A DNA stretch of 64,000 nt from Betaproteobacteria bacterium GR16-43 (lineage in GTDB: Bacteria; Pseudomonadota; Gammaproteobacteria; Burkholderiales; Usitatibacteraceae): positions 1,302,001-1,366,000 of the forward strand of contig CP019169.1 of assembly GCA_001953215.1 (NCBI GenBank), given 5' to 3'. The translations under genes and the position numbers were made by a program. Positions 34,738 to 43,825 of the stretch are shown in pieces; the stretch's first letter is position 1; each line of letters opens with the position of its first letter. The notes beneath the pieces were generated by a model. The model was not told the DNA's origin and searched no databases. It worked only from the letters and a program-made list of their open reading frames with translations.

Positions 34738-36915
34738 TCAACGTTGCGTGACGGCGGTCTTGGAAGCAGCGCTCGCGGGCAGTTGTTCGACCTGCGCGAG
34801 CACCAGTGAGGAAGTGAGGACTTCCGGCAGCAGGCGCGGCTGCGCCTCGCCCGGAAGATAGAGCGCGTAGACCGGAATGGCGTTGCGGCCGAGCGCCTTC
34901 AGCGATTCGGTGATGCGCGGGTCGTTGTTGGTCCAGTCCGCTTTCAGGGGCACGATGCCGCGCAGCGCGAACGCCTCGACGATGGCACTGCTGTTCAGTA
35001 CCACGCGCTTGTTCACCTGGCACGTGACGCACCAGGCCGCGGTGTAGTCGACGAACACGGGCTTGCCCGCCGCGGTGAGCTCGGCCACCTTCTCGGGCGA
35101 CCAGGCCTGCCACGGCAGCTCGCCGGCTTTCGTGACGAGCGCGCCGGGCGTGGCGCGCGCGGAAGCATCCGGCCACGCGACGTACAAACCCAGAACGGCG
35201 AAGAGCACGACGATCACGGGGCGCATCACGCTCTCGGAGTGCGCCCACCGTCCGTAGGTCCAGGCGGCGACCGCGAACACGACCAGCCCGAGCAGCAAGC
35301 CGAGGATGGCATCGTTGCCCGATTGCGCGCCGAGCACCCACGCGAGCCACGCGACGGTCGCGAAGAGCGGGAAGGCCATCACTTGCTTGAACGTTTCCAT
35401 CCAGGCGCCCGGTTTCGGAAGCTTCCGCAGCAGCGCGGGAAAGAACGAGAGCAGCAACACCGGCAGCGCCATGCCCACGCCAAGCGCCGCGAAGACCGCG
35501 AGCGAAACCGCCGCGGGTTGCGCCAGCGTGAAGCCGACGGCGGCACCCATGAACGGTGCCGTGCACGGCGTGGCAACGACGGTGGCGAGCACGCCGGCGA
35601 GGAACGCATCGGCATTGCGGCCTTTCGCCGACACGTCCGAGGTCATCGACTGGGCGAAGAGCCCCCACTCGAAGACGCCGACCAGGTTCAGCGCCAGCAC
35701 GAAGAACAGCACGGCGAGGATCGTGACGAAGGCCGGCGACTGGAGCTGGAAGCCCCACCCGAGCTGCGTGCCGCCCGCGCGCAGCGCGAGCATGAGTCCC
35801 GCCAGCACGAGGAACGACACCAGCACGCCCACCGAGAACACGAGGCCTTGCGTGCGCAGCGCGCCCGGCTCGCCATGTGCGTGCTCGACGAAGCCCATCA
35901 CCTTGATGCCTAGCACCGGGAATACGCACGGCATGAGGTTCAGCAACAGCCCGCCGAGGAACGCGAAGAGCAGCGCGGCACCGAGGCTGCCATCGACTTC
36001 GGCACTCGAACCCGGCCTCCCCGATGCAGCACCGCCGGAAGACCCGCCCGCGCTGCCCGCCGCGGCCATGGCAATCGGAGAACCCACCTTGGCCGACAGT
36101 TCGACGGCGCGGCGATCGCCCGCTCCGGGCCACGCACCCTTCGCAACCAGCACGCCATCGAGCGTGGCGAGATCCTTCGGCGCGGAGTCCTGCAGCTTCA
36201 TTTCGACCAGCAGCGTGTCGCCCACCCGCACCGCGCGTTGGGGCGCCGCATGCTCGACCACGTTGTCGCGATCGGGGAAGAACGTCGCACTCGCCGGCAA
36301 TCCCGCGCCCGCGGGTGCGGCGACGCGCAGCACGATGTTGCGCCCGGTGATGCCCGCGTCCGACTTGAGCGACGCATCCTTCACCGGCAGCATGATCCGG
36401 GCGCGCTCGAACGAGGGCTTCCAGCGTTCGTTGGGTCCCGCATCGCCGGCGGCGACCTTCAGCGTGAGGTCGAGCACGCCCTCCTCGGGAATGCAGACCT
36501 CCTTGCAGACGAGCCAATTCGCGGCGGCCTGGACCGGCACGGTGCCGGGCTTCGCATCCGCGGGCGGCGTGAGCTCGGTGAGGAGCACCACTTCGTCCTC
36601 GTAGCCGAAGTTGTTCAGGGGGCCGATCGGGAGGTTCTGCGGGTGGGGCCACTGGATGGCCCCGGCGGTCCAGCCCGCGGGAAGCGTCCATTTGATGCGC
36701 GTCGGCAGGCCCGAATCCCCCGGATTGCGCCAATACGTGTGCCAATGGGGGATCATCTGCAGCCGCAGCCCCACCGTGACCGGCTTGCCGGGCTGGGCAT
36801 GGGTGCGCTCGCCCAGCAATTGGGCCTCGACGTGCTCGGTTTTCACCACCGGAGCGGCGAAAGCGGGCAGGGCCAGGGCGAAAGCCAGGGCGAGGAGGAC
36901 GCGGGGGGGCTTCAT
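34738..36915 (-). CDS. DsbD/ScsB-like thiol:disulfide interchange protein
   Basis: 725-residue protein carrying electrons from cytoplasmic thioredoxin across the inner membrane. Signal peptide, then an alpha-type periplasmic domain with NWLVCKEVCIPEEG. A central eight-helix module follows, with paired cysteines NLMPCVFPVLGIK and VATPCTAPFMGAA. A C-terminal thioredoxin domain has W-C-V-T-C (AAWCVTCQVNKR). All expected cysteines are present. The large N-terminal domain resembles ScsB more than classic DsbD. Downstream redoxin is the likely client. Start ATG 36915 defines the signal peptide; 76 bases separate it from divergent hemJ. Confidence 0.88.
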   Translation of the reverse strand: MKPPRVLLALAFALALPAFAAPVVKTEHVEAQLLGERTHAQPGKPVTVGLRLQMIPHWHTYWRNPGDSGLPTRIKWTLPAGWTAGAIQWPHPQNLPIGPLNNFGYEDEVVLLTELTPPADAKPGTVPVQAAANWLVCKEVCIPEEGVLDLTLKVAAGDAGPNERWKPSFERARIMLPVKDASLKSDAGITGRNIVLRVAAPAGAGLPASATFFPDRDNVVEHAAPQRAVRVGDTLLVEMKLQDSAPKDLATLDGVLVAKGAWPGAGDRRAVELSAKVGSPIAMAAAGSAGGSSGGAASGRPGSSAEVDGSLGAALLFAFLGGLLLNLMPCVFPVLGIKVMGFVEHAHGEPGALRTQGLVFSVGVLVSFLVLAGLMLALRAGGTQLGWGFQLQSPAFVTILAVLFFVLALNLVGVFEWGLFAQSMTSDVSAKGRNADAFLAGVLATVVATPCTAPFMGAAVGFTLAQPAAVSLAVFAALGVGMALPVLLLSFFPALLRKLPKPGAWMETFKQVMAFPLFATVAWLAWVLGAQSGNDAILGLLLGLVVFAVAAWTYGRWAHSESVMRPVIVVLFAVLGLYVAWPDASARATPGALVTKAGELPWQAWSPEKVAELTAAGKPVFVDYTAAWCVTCQVNKRVVLNSSAIVEAFALRGIVPLKADWTNNDPRITESLKALGRNAIPVYALYLPGEAQPRLLPEVLTSSLVLAQVEQLPASAASKTAVTQR

Positions 36916-36991
36916 TTCGTTAGAATTGGGCACACAAATACCTGGGATTAGGGTCGCTTTCGGGATCGAAAGTTCCGGCCCTGCGAGAACA

Positions 36992-37405
36992 ATGCTCTGG
37001 GTGAAAGCCTTCCACGTCGTCTTCATGGTTGCCTGGTTCGCGGGGCTATTTTATCTCCCGCGGCTCTTCGTCTATCACGCCCAGGCGACGGATGCCCTAT
37101 CCCACGAACGCTTCAAGGTCATGGAGCGCAAGCTCTACCGGGGCATCATGACGCCCAGCATGGTCCTTACGCTCGGCTTCGGCCTCTGGTTGTGGCTGGG
37201 TTTCGGCATCACCGGGACGTGGTTGCACGCCAAGGTCGCGGTGGTCGTGCTGCTGGTTGCGCACCATTTCTGGCTGGGTCATCTGGTGAAAGTCTTCGCG
37301 CGCGACTCGAACGAGCGCTCCCACGTCTTCTACCGCTGGATCAACGAAATTCCGCTGCTCTACTTGGTCGCCATCGTCGTGCTCGTCGTCGTCAAACCCT
37401 TCTGA
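36992..37405 (+). CDS. hemJ: HemJ-type protoporphyrinogen IX oxidase
   Basis: 137-residue integral membrane protein of the HemJ (UPF0093) family that oxidises protoporphyrinogen IX in heme synthesis. N-terminal MLWVKAFHVVFMVAWFAGLF with the conserved heme-ligand histidine at residue 8, YLPRLFVYHA, and later KVAVVVLLVAHHFWLGHL. Typical length. ATG 36992 has no strong Shine-Dalgarno. The next gene begins 11 bases after its stop. Confidence 0.92.
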   Translation: MLWVKAFHVVFMVAWFAGLFYLPRLFVYHAQATDALSHERFKVMERKLYRGIMTPSMVLTLGFGLWLWLGFGITGTWLHAKVAVVVLLVAHHFWLGHLVKVFARDSNERSHVFYRWINEIPLLYLVAIVVLVVVKPF

Positions 37406-37416
37406 AGCAGGAAACC

Positions 37417-39585
37417 ATGAATCCGAAGATCCTCCTTGCCGCGCTCGTCGCCGCGGCGGCTACCGCCGTCGCCCAGGACAAGCCGGCCCCCGCGCCCATC
37501 CGGCCGGTGACCGACACCTATCACGGCGAGAGCATCGCCGATCCCTATCGCTGGCTCGAGGACTACCAGGCGCCGGAAGCGAAAGCGTGGGTCGCCGCGC
37601 AGGACGCGTGGACGCGGAAGGAACTGGCCGCGCTGCCCGCGCGTGCGCACTATGTGAAGCGCCTCGCCGAACTCGAGGCGCTGCCGTCGGATTCCGTCGC
37701 CGCCCGCGGCCCCGTCGCGCCGATGCTGATGCGCAATGGCAATCTCTTCTACACGAAGCGCAAGGCCGGCGAGTCGCAGCCGAAGCTCTATGTGCGCGCG
37801 AAAGTGAACGCGCCCGAACGCTTGCTGCTCGATCCCGCCGCGGGCCGCGAGGCCGGGGCGCCGCCGAGGGCGATCGCGTGGTTCACGCCGTCTCCCGATG
37901 GCAAGCACGTGGCGCTCGGCATCGCCGAGGGCGGTTCGGAGCGCGCGGAGCTCTGGGTGCTCGAGACCGCGACGTCCCGGTTCATCGATGGCCCGATCAC
38001 GCGCGCGGATGTGGCCGCGCCTTCGTGGATGCCCGACGGCAAGGGCTTCTTCTACAACCGCTTCGCCGCCGGCAAGAGCGAGGCCGACCGCTACTCGGAC
38101 TCGCAGGCGCGCTTCCACGCGCTCGGCGCCCCGGGCGAGGATCCGATCGTCTTCGGCAACGCGCATCCCGCGACGAAGGACATCGACAAGCTGCACTTCC
38201 CCAATGTCTTCGTCGATCCTTCGGGCGAGCTGCTCTACGGTTTCGTGACGCGCGGCACCGAGCGGCCGTACGCGCTCTACGTGGCGACCGTGAAGGAATT
38301 CCGCGCGGGCAAGATCCAGTGGAAACCGGTCTTCGGTTTCGACGCGGGCTACGAAGTGCCGCAACCCGACGAGTTTCCGCCGCTGGCCCTGCGCGACGGC
38401 CGCCTGGCGCTCTTCTCGCGCAAGGCCGGCCCGGACGGGCAGGTCGTGCTGCTCGACCCACGCAAGCCCGCGGAAGCGCCGAAGACGCTCTACGCCGCGA
38501 AGGACCGGCCGATCACGTACTACACGCTCACGCGCGAAGCGTTCTTCGTGCGCGAGCAGGATGGACCCGTGGGCCGCGTCCAGCGCATCGATACGCGCAC
38601 CGGCGCCGTGAAGCCCGTGGCGATGCCGGTCGAAGGCTCGGCCACGTTCTCGCAACCCAACCCCGAGGCCGATGGCCTCGTGCTGGTGGGCGGCTCCTGG
38701 ACCCAAGCGCCGGAATGGCTCTACGTCGCGAAGGGTTCGACGAAGGCCGTCGTGCTGCCGCTCATCGACACGGCGGCCCTTCGTGCCATCGCGATCCTCG
38801 ATGCGGAAGTCGTGCAGGTGACCGGCCACGACGGCGTCCAGGTGCCGATGTCGATCATCCACGCCAAGGGCTTCAAGAAGGACGGGACCGCACGCGCCCT
38901 CGTCTCGGGCTACGCCGGATATGGACTCGTCGACGAGCCGGTCTTCTCGCGCAACTTCGTGGCGCTGGTCGAGCGCGGCTTCGTGATCGCGGTCTGCCAC
39001 GCGCGCGGCAGCGGCGCCTATGGCGAGCGCTGGCACAAGGCGGGATTCAAGGCGACCAAGCCCAACAGCTGGAAGGACATGGTGAGTTGCGCCGAATACC
39101 TCGGCGCGAACGGATACGCGTCGCCCAAGAGGATCGCGGGAACGGGCGGCAGCGCGGGCGGCATCACGATCGGCCGGGCCGTGACGGAGCGCCCCGACGT
39201 GTTCGCCGCGGCGGTGATCCGCGTCGGTTCGCTCGACCTGCTGCGCTCCGAGCAGACCGCGAACGGCAAGGCCAACATCCAGGAGTTCGGCACGATCGCG
39301 CTTCCGGACGAGTACCGCGCCCTGAAGGCGATGAGCACGTACCACGCGATCGCCGACGGCGCGAAGTATCCGGCACTGCTCCTCACGCACGGCTTCAACG
39401 ATCCGCGCGTGCCGGTGTGGATGACCACGAAGAGCACGGCGCGCTTCCAGGCGGCGACCGCATCGGGCAAGCCGGTGCTGATGCGCGTGGACATGGACGC
39501 GGGCCACGGCGTGGGTTCTTCCGCGCGCCAGCGGCAGGTCGAGGCCGCGGACGTCTACGCGTTCCTCGAGGAGTTCCTGCCATAG
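37417..39585 (+). CDS. Secreted prolyl oligopeptidase (S9A)
   Basis: 722-residue serine peptidase cleaving after proline in short peptides. Signal peptide (ending AVAQ), family start DPYRWLEDYQAPEAKAWV, beta-propeller (about 80-420), then the alpha/beta catalytic domain. Nucleophile in GTGGSAGGITIGRA, Asp in HGFNDPRVPVWM, His in DAGHGVGSS. Length and domain order are normal. It probably acts in the periplasm. Its TAG stop overlaps the apparent AUA start of the RNA methyltransferase gene. Confidence 0.92.
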   Translation: MNPKILLAALVAAAATAVAQDKPAPAPIRPVTDTYHGESIADPYRWLEDYQAPEAKAWVAAQDAWTRKELAALPARAHYVKRLAELEALPSDSVAARGPVAPMLMRNGNLFYTKRKAGESQPKLYVRAKVNAPERLLLDPAAGREAGAPPRAIAWFTPSPDGKHVALGIAEGGSERAELWVLETATSRFIDGPITRADVAAPSWMPDGKGFFYNRFAAGKSEADRYSDSQARFHALGAPGEDPIVFGNAHPATKDIDKLHFPNVFVDPSGELLYGFVTRGTERPYALYVATVKEFRAGKIQWKPVFGFDAGYEVPQPDEFPPLALRDGRLALFSRKAGPDGQVVLLDPRKPAEAPKTLYAAKDRPITYYTLTREAFFVREQDGPVGRVQRIDTRTGAVKPVAMPVEGSATFSQPNPEADGLVLVGGSWTQAPEWLYVAKGSTKAVVLPLIDTAALRAIAILDAEVVQVTGHDGVQVPMSIIHAKGFKKDGTARALVSGYAGYGLVDEPVFSRNFVALVERGFVIAVCHARGSGAYGERWHKAGFKATKPNSWKDMVSCAEYLGANGYASPKRIAGTGGSAGGITIGRAVTERPDVFAAAVIRVGSLDLLRSEQTANGKANIQEFGTIALPDEYRALKAMSTYHAIADGAKYPALLLTHGFNDPRVPVWMTTKSTARFQAATASGKPVLMRVDMDAGHGVGSSARQRQVEAADVYAFLEEFLP

Positions 39586-40760
39586 CGACGATCATCCGCA
39601 AGCCGCCCTCGGTCCCCGCGAGCACGACGTACTACGCGACGACGCCGCGCGGGCTCGCGGAACCGCTGGCCGAGGAGCTGAAGTCCTTCGGGGCCACGAA
39701 CGTGCGCGCGGATCCGGCGGGTGTCGAGTTCGAGGGATCGCTGGAGACGGTGTACAACGCGAACCTGCGCTCGCGCCTGGCCACGCGCATCCTCTGGCGC
39801 CTCGCGAAGTTCGACTACCGCAACGAGCAGGACATCTACGACGGCGCGCGGCGCGTCCCCTGGCACTCGCACTTCGGCCTGCAACACTCGTTCAAGATCG
39901 AGACCTCGGCCGTGAAGAGCCCGGTGCGCAGCCTCGACTTCATCACGCTCAAGGTGAAGGACGCGATCGCCGATGCGTTCCGCGAAACATTCGACAAGCG
40001 TCCCGACGTGGAGTCGCGCGAGCCCGACGTGCGCGTCCACGTGTTCCTCGACGCGAAGTGGGCGACGCTCTACCTCGACACGAGCGGCGAGCCTCTGTTC
40101 AAGCGCGGGCGGCGCGCGGCGATCGGCGAGGCGTCGGTGAAGAAGAACCTCGCCGCGGGCATCCTTCGCCTCGCGGGCTGGGAGCCCGGCATCCCGCTCC
40201 TCGATCCCATGTGCGGCGCGGGCACGTTCCTCGTCGAGGCCGGCGAGATGTCGTTCGGCTGGGCGGCGGGGCGCGGGCGCAGCTTCGGCTTCGAGAAGCT
40301 CAACAACTTCGACGCGGTGCTGTGGGAGAGACTGAAGGCGCAGGCGGCTTCCGAAGAGAAGCCCGTGGTGCCTGTCGAGATCTACGGCTCCGACCTCTAC
40401 GGCCGGACGCTCGACAACACGCGCAAGAACATCGAATCCGCGGGCCTCGAGGGTGCCGTGCATTTGAAGCAGGCGAACCTCCTCGAGGTCTCCGCGCCGC
40501 AGCCCACCGGCAAGCTCATCACCAATCCGCCCTACGGCGTGCGCATCGGCGACAAGGACGAACTCGCGAAGTTCTATCCCGAGCTGGGCCACCTCCTCAA
40601 GCAGAAGTTCTCCGGCTGGACCGCGTACATCTTCTCCGGCGATCCCGAGCTCGCGAAACTGATCCGCCTGAAGCCGAAGCGCAAGACCGTCCTCTACAAC
40701 GGGCCGCTCGAGTGCCGACTCTACGAGTACCCGATGGTCGAGGGCGGGAATAGAAAATAA
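39582..40760 (+). CDS. THUMP-domain class I SAM-dependent RNA methyltransferase (RlmL N-domain-like)
   Basis: About 392 residues. THUMP-type N-terminus from TTYYATTPRGLAEPLAEELK, then a Rossmann methyltransferase: LDPMCGAGTFLVEAG (SAM), GSDLYGRTLDN, and the N6/N2-guanine-type catalytic TNPPYGVR. This matches the rRNA guanine-N2 methyltransferase half of RlmL. No ATG, GTG or TTG lies in frame before the conserved N-terminus. GAGGAG at 39568-39573 sits 8 bases before ATA 39582, which overlaps the previous stop (ATAG), so AUA is the best start. The TAA stop lies within hairpin element B2. Confidence 0.85.
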   Translation: MATIIRKPPSVPASTTYYATTPRGLAEPLAEELKSFGATNVRADPAGVEFEGSLETVYNANLRSRLATRILWRLAKFDYRNEQDIYDGARRVPWHSHFGLQHSFKIETSAVKSPVRSLDFITLKVKDAIADAFRETFDKRPDVESREPDVRVHVFLDAKWATLYLDTSGEPLFKRGRRAAIGEASVKKNLAAGILRLAGWEPGIPLLDPMCGAGTFLVEAGEMSFGWAAGRGRSFGFEKLNNFDAVLWERLKAQAASEEKPVVPVEIYGSDLYGRTLDNTRKNIESAGLEGAVHLKQANLLEVSAPQPTGKLITNPPYGVRIGDKDELAKFYPELGHLLKQKFSGWTAYIFSGDPELAKLIRLKPKRKTVLYNGPLECRLYEYPMVEGGNRK

Positions 40761-40846
40761 TTGGGGTCAGACTCCCATTAAGTTAATTCTGATGCGGCAT
40801 CCCGCATCGAAAATTAACTTAATGGGAGTCTGACCCCAATTATTTT
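40754..40846. repeat. Family B long hairpin element, copy 2
   Basis: 93-base inverted repeat with perfect 35-base arms (40754-40788, 40812-40846), beginning AAAATAATTGGGGTCAGACT. The inner GATGCGG/CCGCATC stem (40791-40797, 40802-40808) is also present in copy 1. It supplies the TAA stop of the methyltransferase gene and ends 10 bases before the ATG of the next gene. Confidence 0.93.
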
Positions 40847-40856
40847 CGCGACGACC

Positions 40857-41636
40857 ATGGACCCCATCACCCTCCTCAAGCTCGCACTCGTTCCGCTGGC
40901 CGTCGGGCTGGCGAGCCTCGCCGCGCGCAAGTGGGGCCACACGGTTTCGGGATACCTGGGCGGGATGCCCATGGTGGGCGGGCCGATCATCCTCTATCTC
41001 GCGCTGGACCACGGCGTCGCGTTCGCGGCGAAGGTCGCCCTGGTGACGCTGGCCGGGTTGCTCGCCCAGGCGGCGCACCAGGTCGCGATGGCGTACGTCG
41101 GACGGCGCCTCGGCTGGATCGCGGGCTTGCTCGCCGGATGGGGCGCATTCGCGATCGTCGGCACCGGGCTCGCCCATCTCGAGTTTCCGTGGTGGGTCGC
41201 CGCGAGCTACGGCGTGGCCGCGCTGCTCATCATGTGGCGCCTGCTTCCGCGCGCGAAGAAGGACGGTGCGCTGCCGTCGGTGCCCCGCATCGAACTGGCG
41301 CTGCGCATGCTGGCCGCGTTCGCGCTGGCCGCGTTCATCCTGTGGGGTTCCGTGCGTTTCGGCCCCGTCGTGAGCGGCGTTCTGCTTTCGGTGCCCGTGA
41401 CGGGCTCGGTCATTCCGCCGTTCACCCTGAAGCTCTATGGACCGGAAGCGCTGGCGCGCGTGCAACGCGGCTTCCTGACGGGCCTCACGGGGTTCGGTTC
41501 TTTCTTCTTCGTGGTTGGCGTGGCGTTGCAACCGCTCGGAATCGCCTTCGCATTCACGCTCGCGCTGGTGGCGGCACTCGCGGCGGTCGGGATCTTTTCG
41601 CGCTTCGGAAAGCGCGACGTCGTCGGAGACGACTGA
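40857..41636 (+). CDS. Hypothetical membrane protein with internal duplication
   Basis: 259-residue protein with about eight membrane helices. The two halves look related: KWGHTVSGYLGGMPMVGGPI in the first and RFGPVVSGVLLSVPVTGSVI in the second, both followed by a charged helix start (LYLALDHG / TLKLYGPE). This suggests a pseudo-symmetric transporter-like fold. No family name recognised. The leader between the hairpin element and ATG 40857 is only 10 bases with no Shine-Dalgarno. Confidence 0.75.
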   Translation: MDPITLLKLALVPLAVGLASLAARKWGHTVSGYLGGMPMVGGPIILYLALDHGVAFAAKVALVTLAGLLAQAAHQVAMAYVGRRLGWIAGLLAGWGAFAIVGTGLAHLEFPWWVAASYGVAALLIMWRLLPRAKKDGALPSVPRIELALRMLAAFALAAFILWGSVRFGPVVSGVLLSVPVTGSVIPPFTLKLYGPEALARVQRGFLTGLTGFGSFFFVVGVALQPLGIAFAFTLALVAALAAVGIFSRFGKRDVVGDD

Positions 41637-41716
41637 CAACCTCACCCGCCACGCGCCGATGCGCCGAGGCCCCGCCGCCCTATAACGTAAAACTTGCCGT
41701 CACCGGAGAATGCGTG

Positions 41717-42214
41717 ATGGTCAGCGATACCTCACCGAACCTCTTTCTCGTCCGCCCCGGCTTCGGGCGCCTCGCTCTCTGGTTGGCGCTGTGCCTGGGC
41801 GGCGGTATTGCCATCGGATTGTTCTTCCCGCCCGATGCGTGGTTCCGCGCGCTCGAGCATCCCCCATTCGCGCCGCCCGATTGGGTGTTCGCGCCCGTGT
41901 GGTCGGCCCTTTACGGGATGATGGCGATCGCGATGTGGCGCGTCGAGCGCAGCCGCGATCCGGACGGCGTGCGTGCCGCCCGCAACTCGTTCCTCGGGCA
42001 GCTCGGCGTCAACTTCCTGTGGACGCCGGTCTTCTTCGGCATGCACGCGATTCCCGTGGCGCTCGGGGTCATCGTCGCGTTGTGGTTCGGCATCGGGATC
42101 ACGGTCGTGCTGTTCCATCGGCAGGACCGCTTCGCGGCGTACCTGCTGCTTCCCTACTGGGCGTGGGTGAGCTTCGCGACCGCGTTGAACGCGGTGTACT
42201 TCTACCTCAACTGA
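41717..42214 (+). CDS. tspO: TspO/MBR-family tryptophan-rich sensory protein
   Basis: 165-residue five-helix membrane protein that binds porphyrins and related ligands. Signatures: HPPFAPPDWVFAPVWSALYGMMAIA, GQLGVNFLWTPVFFG, YLLLPYWAWVSFATALNAVY. ATG 41717 is preceded by GGAGAA; an in-frame GTG sits directly before it. Its stop TGA abuts the stop of convergent aidB as TGATCA. Confidence 0.92.
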   Translation: MVSDTSPNLFLVRPGFGRLALWLALCLGGGIAIGLFFPPDAWFRALEHPPFAPPDWVFAPVWSALYGMMAIAMWRVERSRDPDGVRAARNSFLGQLGVNFLWTPVFFGMHAIPVALGVIVALWFGIGITVVLFHRQDRFAAYLLLPYWAWVSFATALNAVYFYLN

Positions 42215-43825
42215 TCACGCGACCGCGGCGTCGACGATCGCGGCCGTGTTCGTCGCGGCGGGAAGCGTTCCCAGTTGCCGGCCCCCCTCGCCCGCGATGC
42301 GCGAGGCGAGGAACGCTTCGGCCGCCGCGGGCACGGCGTTGCGAACCATCTCGACGGCCTGCGCCCCGAGCGCGACTTGCTCCACGAGGCGGCGAGCGCT
42401 CCGCTCGGCTTCTTCCGCGCGACCCACCGCGGCGCGAATCGATTGCGCATGCCGTGCGAGGCGATCGTCGCCCGCGCCGTCCATGTCCTGCAGCAGCGCA
42501 TCGAGGCCCTCGCGCGACTTCGCCATCGAGCGCAGGACATCCAGGCAGATCACGTTGCCGCTGCCTTCCCAGATGCCGTTCAGCGGCGCTTCGCGGTACA
42601 GGCGCGCGAGCGGCGCTTCCTCGACATAGCCATTGCCGCCCAGCACTTCCATCGCCTCGACGCTCACCACGGGCAGGCGCTTGCAATGCCAATACTTGGC
42701 CACGGGCGTGAGCGTGCGCTGCACGGCGCGCTCGCGGGCATCCGAGGCGCTCGCATCGAAAGCGCGCGCAAGGCGAAACGCGAGCAGCGCCGCCGCCTGC
42801 GATTCGAGCGTGAGATCGGCCAGCACATTGCCCATCAACGCATGCTCCACCAGCTTCTTGCCGAACGCTTCGCGGTGGCGCGCGTGATGGATCGCCTCGG
42901 TGAGCGCGGCCCGCATCATGCCCGCGGTACCCACGACGATGTCGAATCGGGTGAGGTGCGCCATCTCGATCAGCGTCGCGATGCCGCGCCCCGGCTCGCC
43001 CACGATCCACGCGTGCGTGTCGCGGTACTCGATCTCGGAAGACGCATTCGAGCGGTTGCCGCACTTGTCTTTCAGGCGCTGGATCTGGAAGGCATTGCGC
43101 GCGCCGTCCGGCAGCGAACGCGGCACGAAGAAGCAGGTCACGCCCTCGGGCAGGCGGGCCAGCGTGAAGAACGCATCGCTCATCGGTGCCGAGCAGAACC
43201 ACTTGTGGCCGGTGAGGCGGTAGCCTCCACCTGCGGCCGCGACGGCTTGCGTTTGCACGGCACGCAGGTCCGAGCCACCCTGCTTCTCGGTCATCGCCAT
43301 GCCCAGCGTGGCCCCGTGTTTCTCGGAGACCGGCAGCGGCCTCGGGTCATACGCGTTCGCGAGCACCTTGGGTTCCCAGAGCCGCGCGATCTCCGGCGCC
43401 AGGCGCAGCACCTGCACGCCGGCGAAGGTCATCGTCACGGGGCAGGCCGTGCCCTGCTCCACGTTGTTCCAGAGGTAGAAGAGGACGGCGTGCGCGGTGA
43501 AGCCGCCGCTGGATCGCGTCCACGCCGCGGAATGCACGCCCGCGCCGTACGCCCGCGCCATGAGCTCGTGATAGGCCGGGTGGTACTCGACCGTGTCCAC
43601 GCGATGCCCGTGGCGATCGTGCGTGCGCAGCTCCGGCTCGTTGCGGTTCGCGTCGATCGCGAGTTGCTGCGCCTGCGCGCTGCCCGCGTATTTGCCGAGC
43701 GCCTTGGCCTCGGCCTCGAGTCCCGATCCGCGCGCGGCGGCCACCAGCCACGGGTTGGTCGTGAACGCGTCGAACCCGCTGTGCGGCGGCGGCTGGTTCG
43801 TGACTTCGTGCGTGGCGTCGATCAT
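42215..43825 (-). CDS. aidB: AidB-like acyl-CoA dehydrogenase
   Basis: 536-residue flavoprotein of the AidB branch of acyl-CoA dehydrogenases, linked in E. coli to the adaptive response to alkylation. Diagnostic segments: MAMTEKQGGSDLRAVQTQA, HKWFCSAPMSDAFFTLA, KDKCGNRSNASSEIEY, EVLGGNGYVEEAPLARLYRE and NGIWEGSGNVICLDVLR, in AidB order with the long C-terminal helical region. No signal peptide. ATG 43825 overlaps the SCO stop (ATGA), an unexpected operon partner. Confidence 0.88.
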   Translation of the reverse strand: MIDATHEVTNQPPPHSGFDAFTTNPWLVAAARGSGLEAEAKALGKYAGSAQAQQLAIDANRNEPELRTHDRHGHRVDTVEYHPAYHELMARAYGAGVHSAAWTRSSGGFTAHAVLFYLWNNVEQGTACPVTMTFAGVQVLRLAPEIARLWEPKVLANAYDPRPLPVSEKHGATLGMAMTEKQGGSDLRAVQTQAVAAAGGGYRLTGHKWFCSAPMSDAFFTLARLPEGVTCFFVPRSLPDGARNAFQIQRLKDKCGNRSNASSEIEYRDTHAWIVGEPGRGIATLIEMAHLTRFDIVVGTAGMMRAALTEAIHHARHREAFGKKLVEHALMGNVLADLTLESQAAALLAFRLARAFDASASDARERAVQRTLTPVAKYWHCKRLPVVSVEAMEVLGGNGYVEEAPLARLYREAPLNGIWEGSGNVICLDVLRSMAKSREGLDALLQDMDGAGDDRLARHAQSIRAAVGRAEEAERSARRLVEQVALGAQAVEMVRNAVPAAAEAFLASRIAGEGGRQLGTLPAATNTAAIVDAAVA

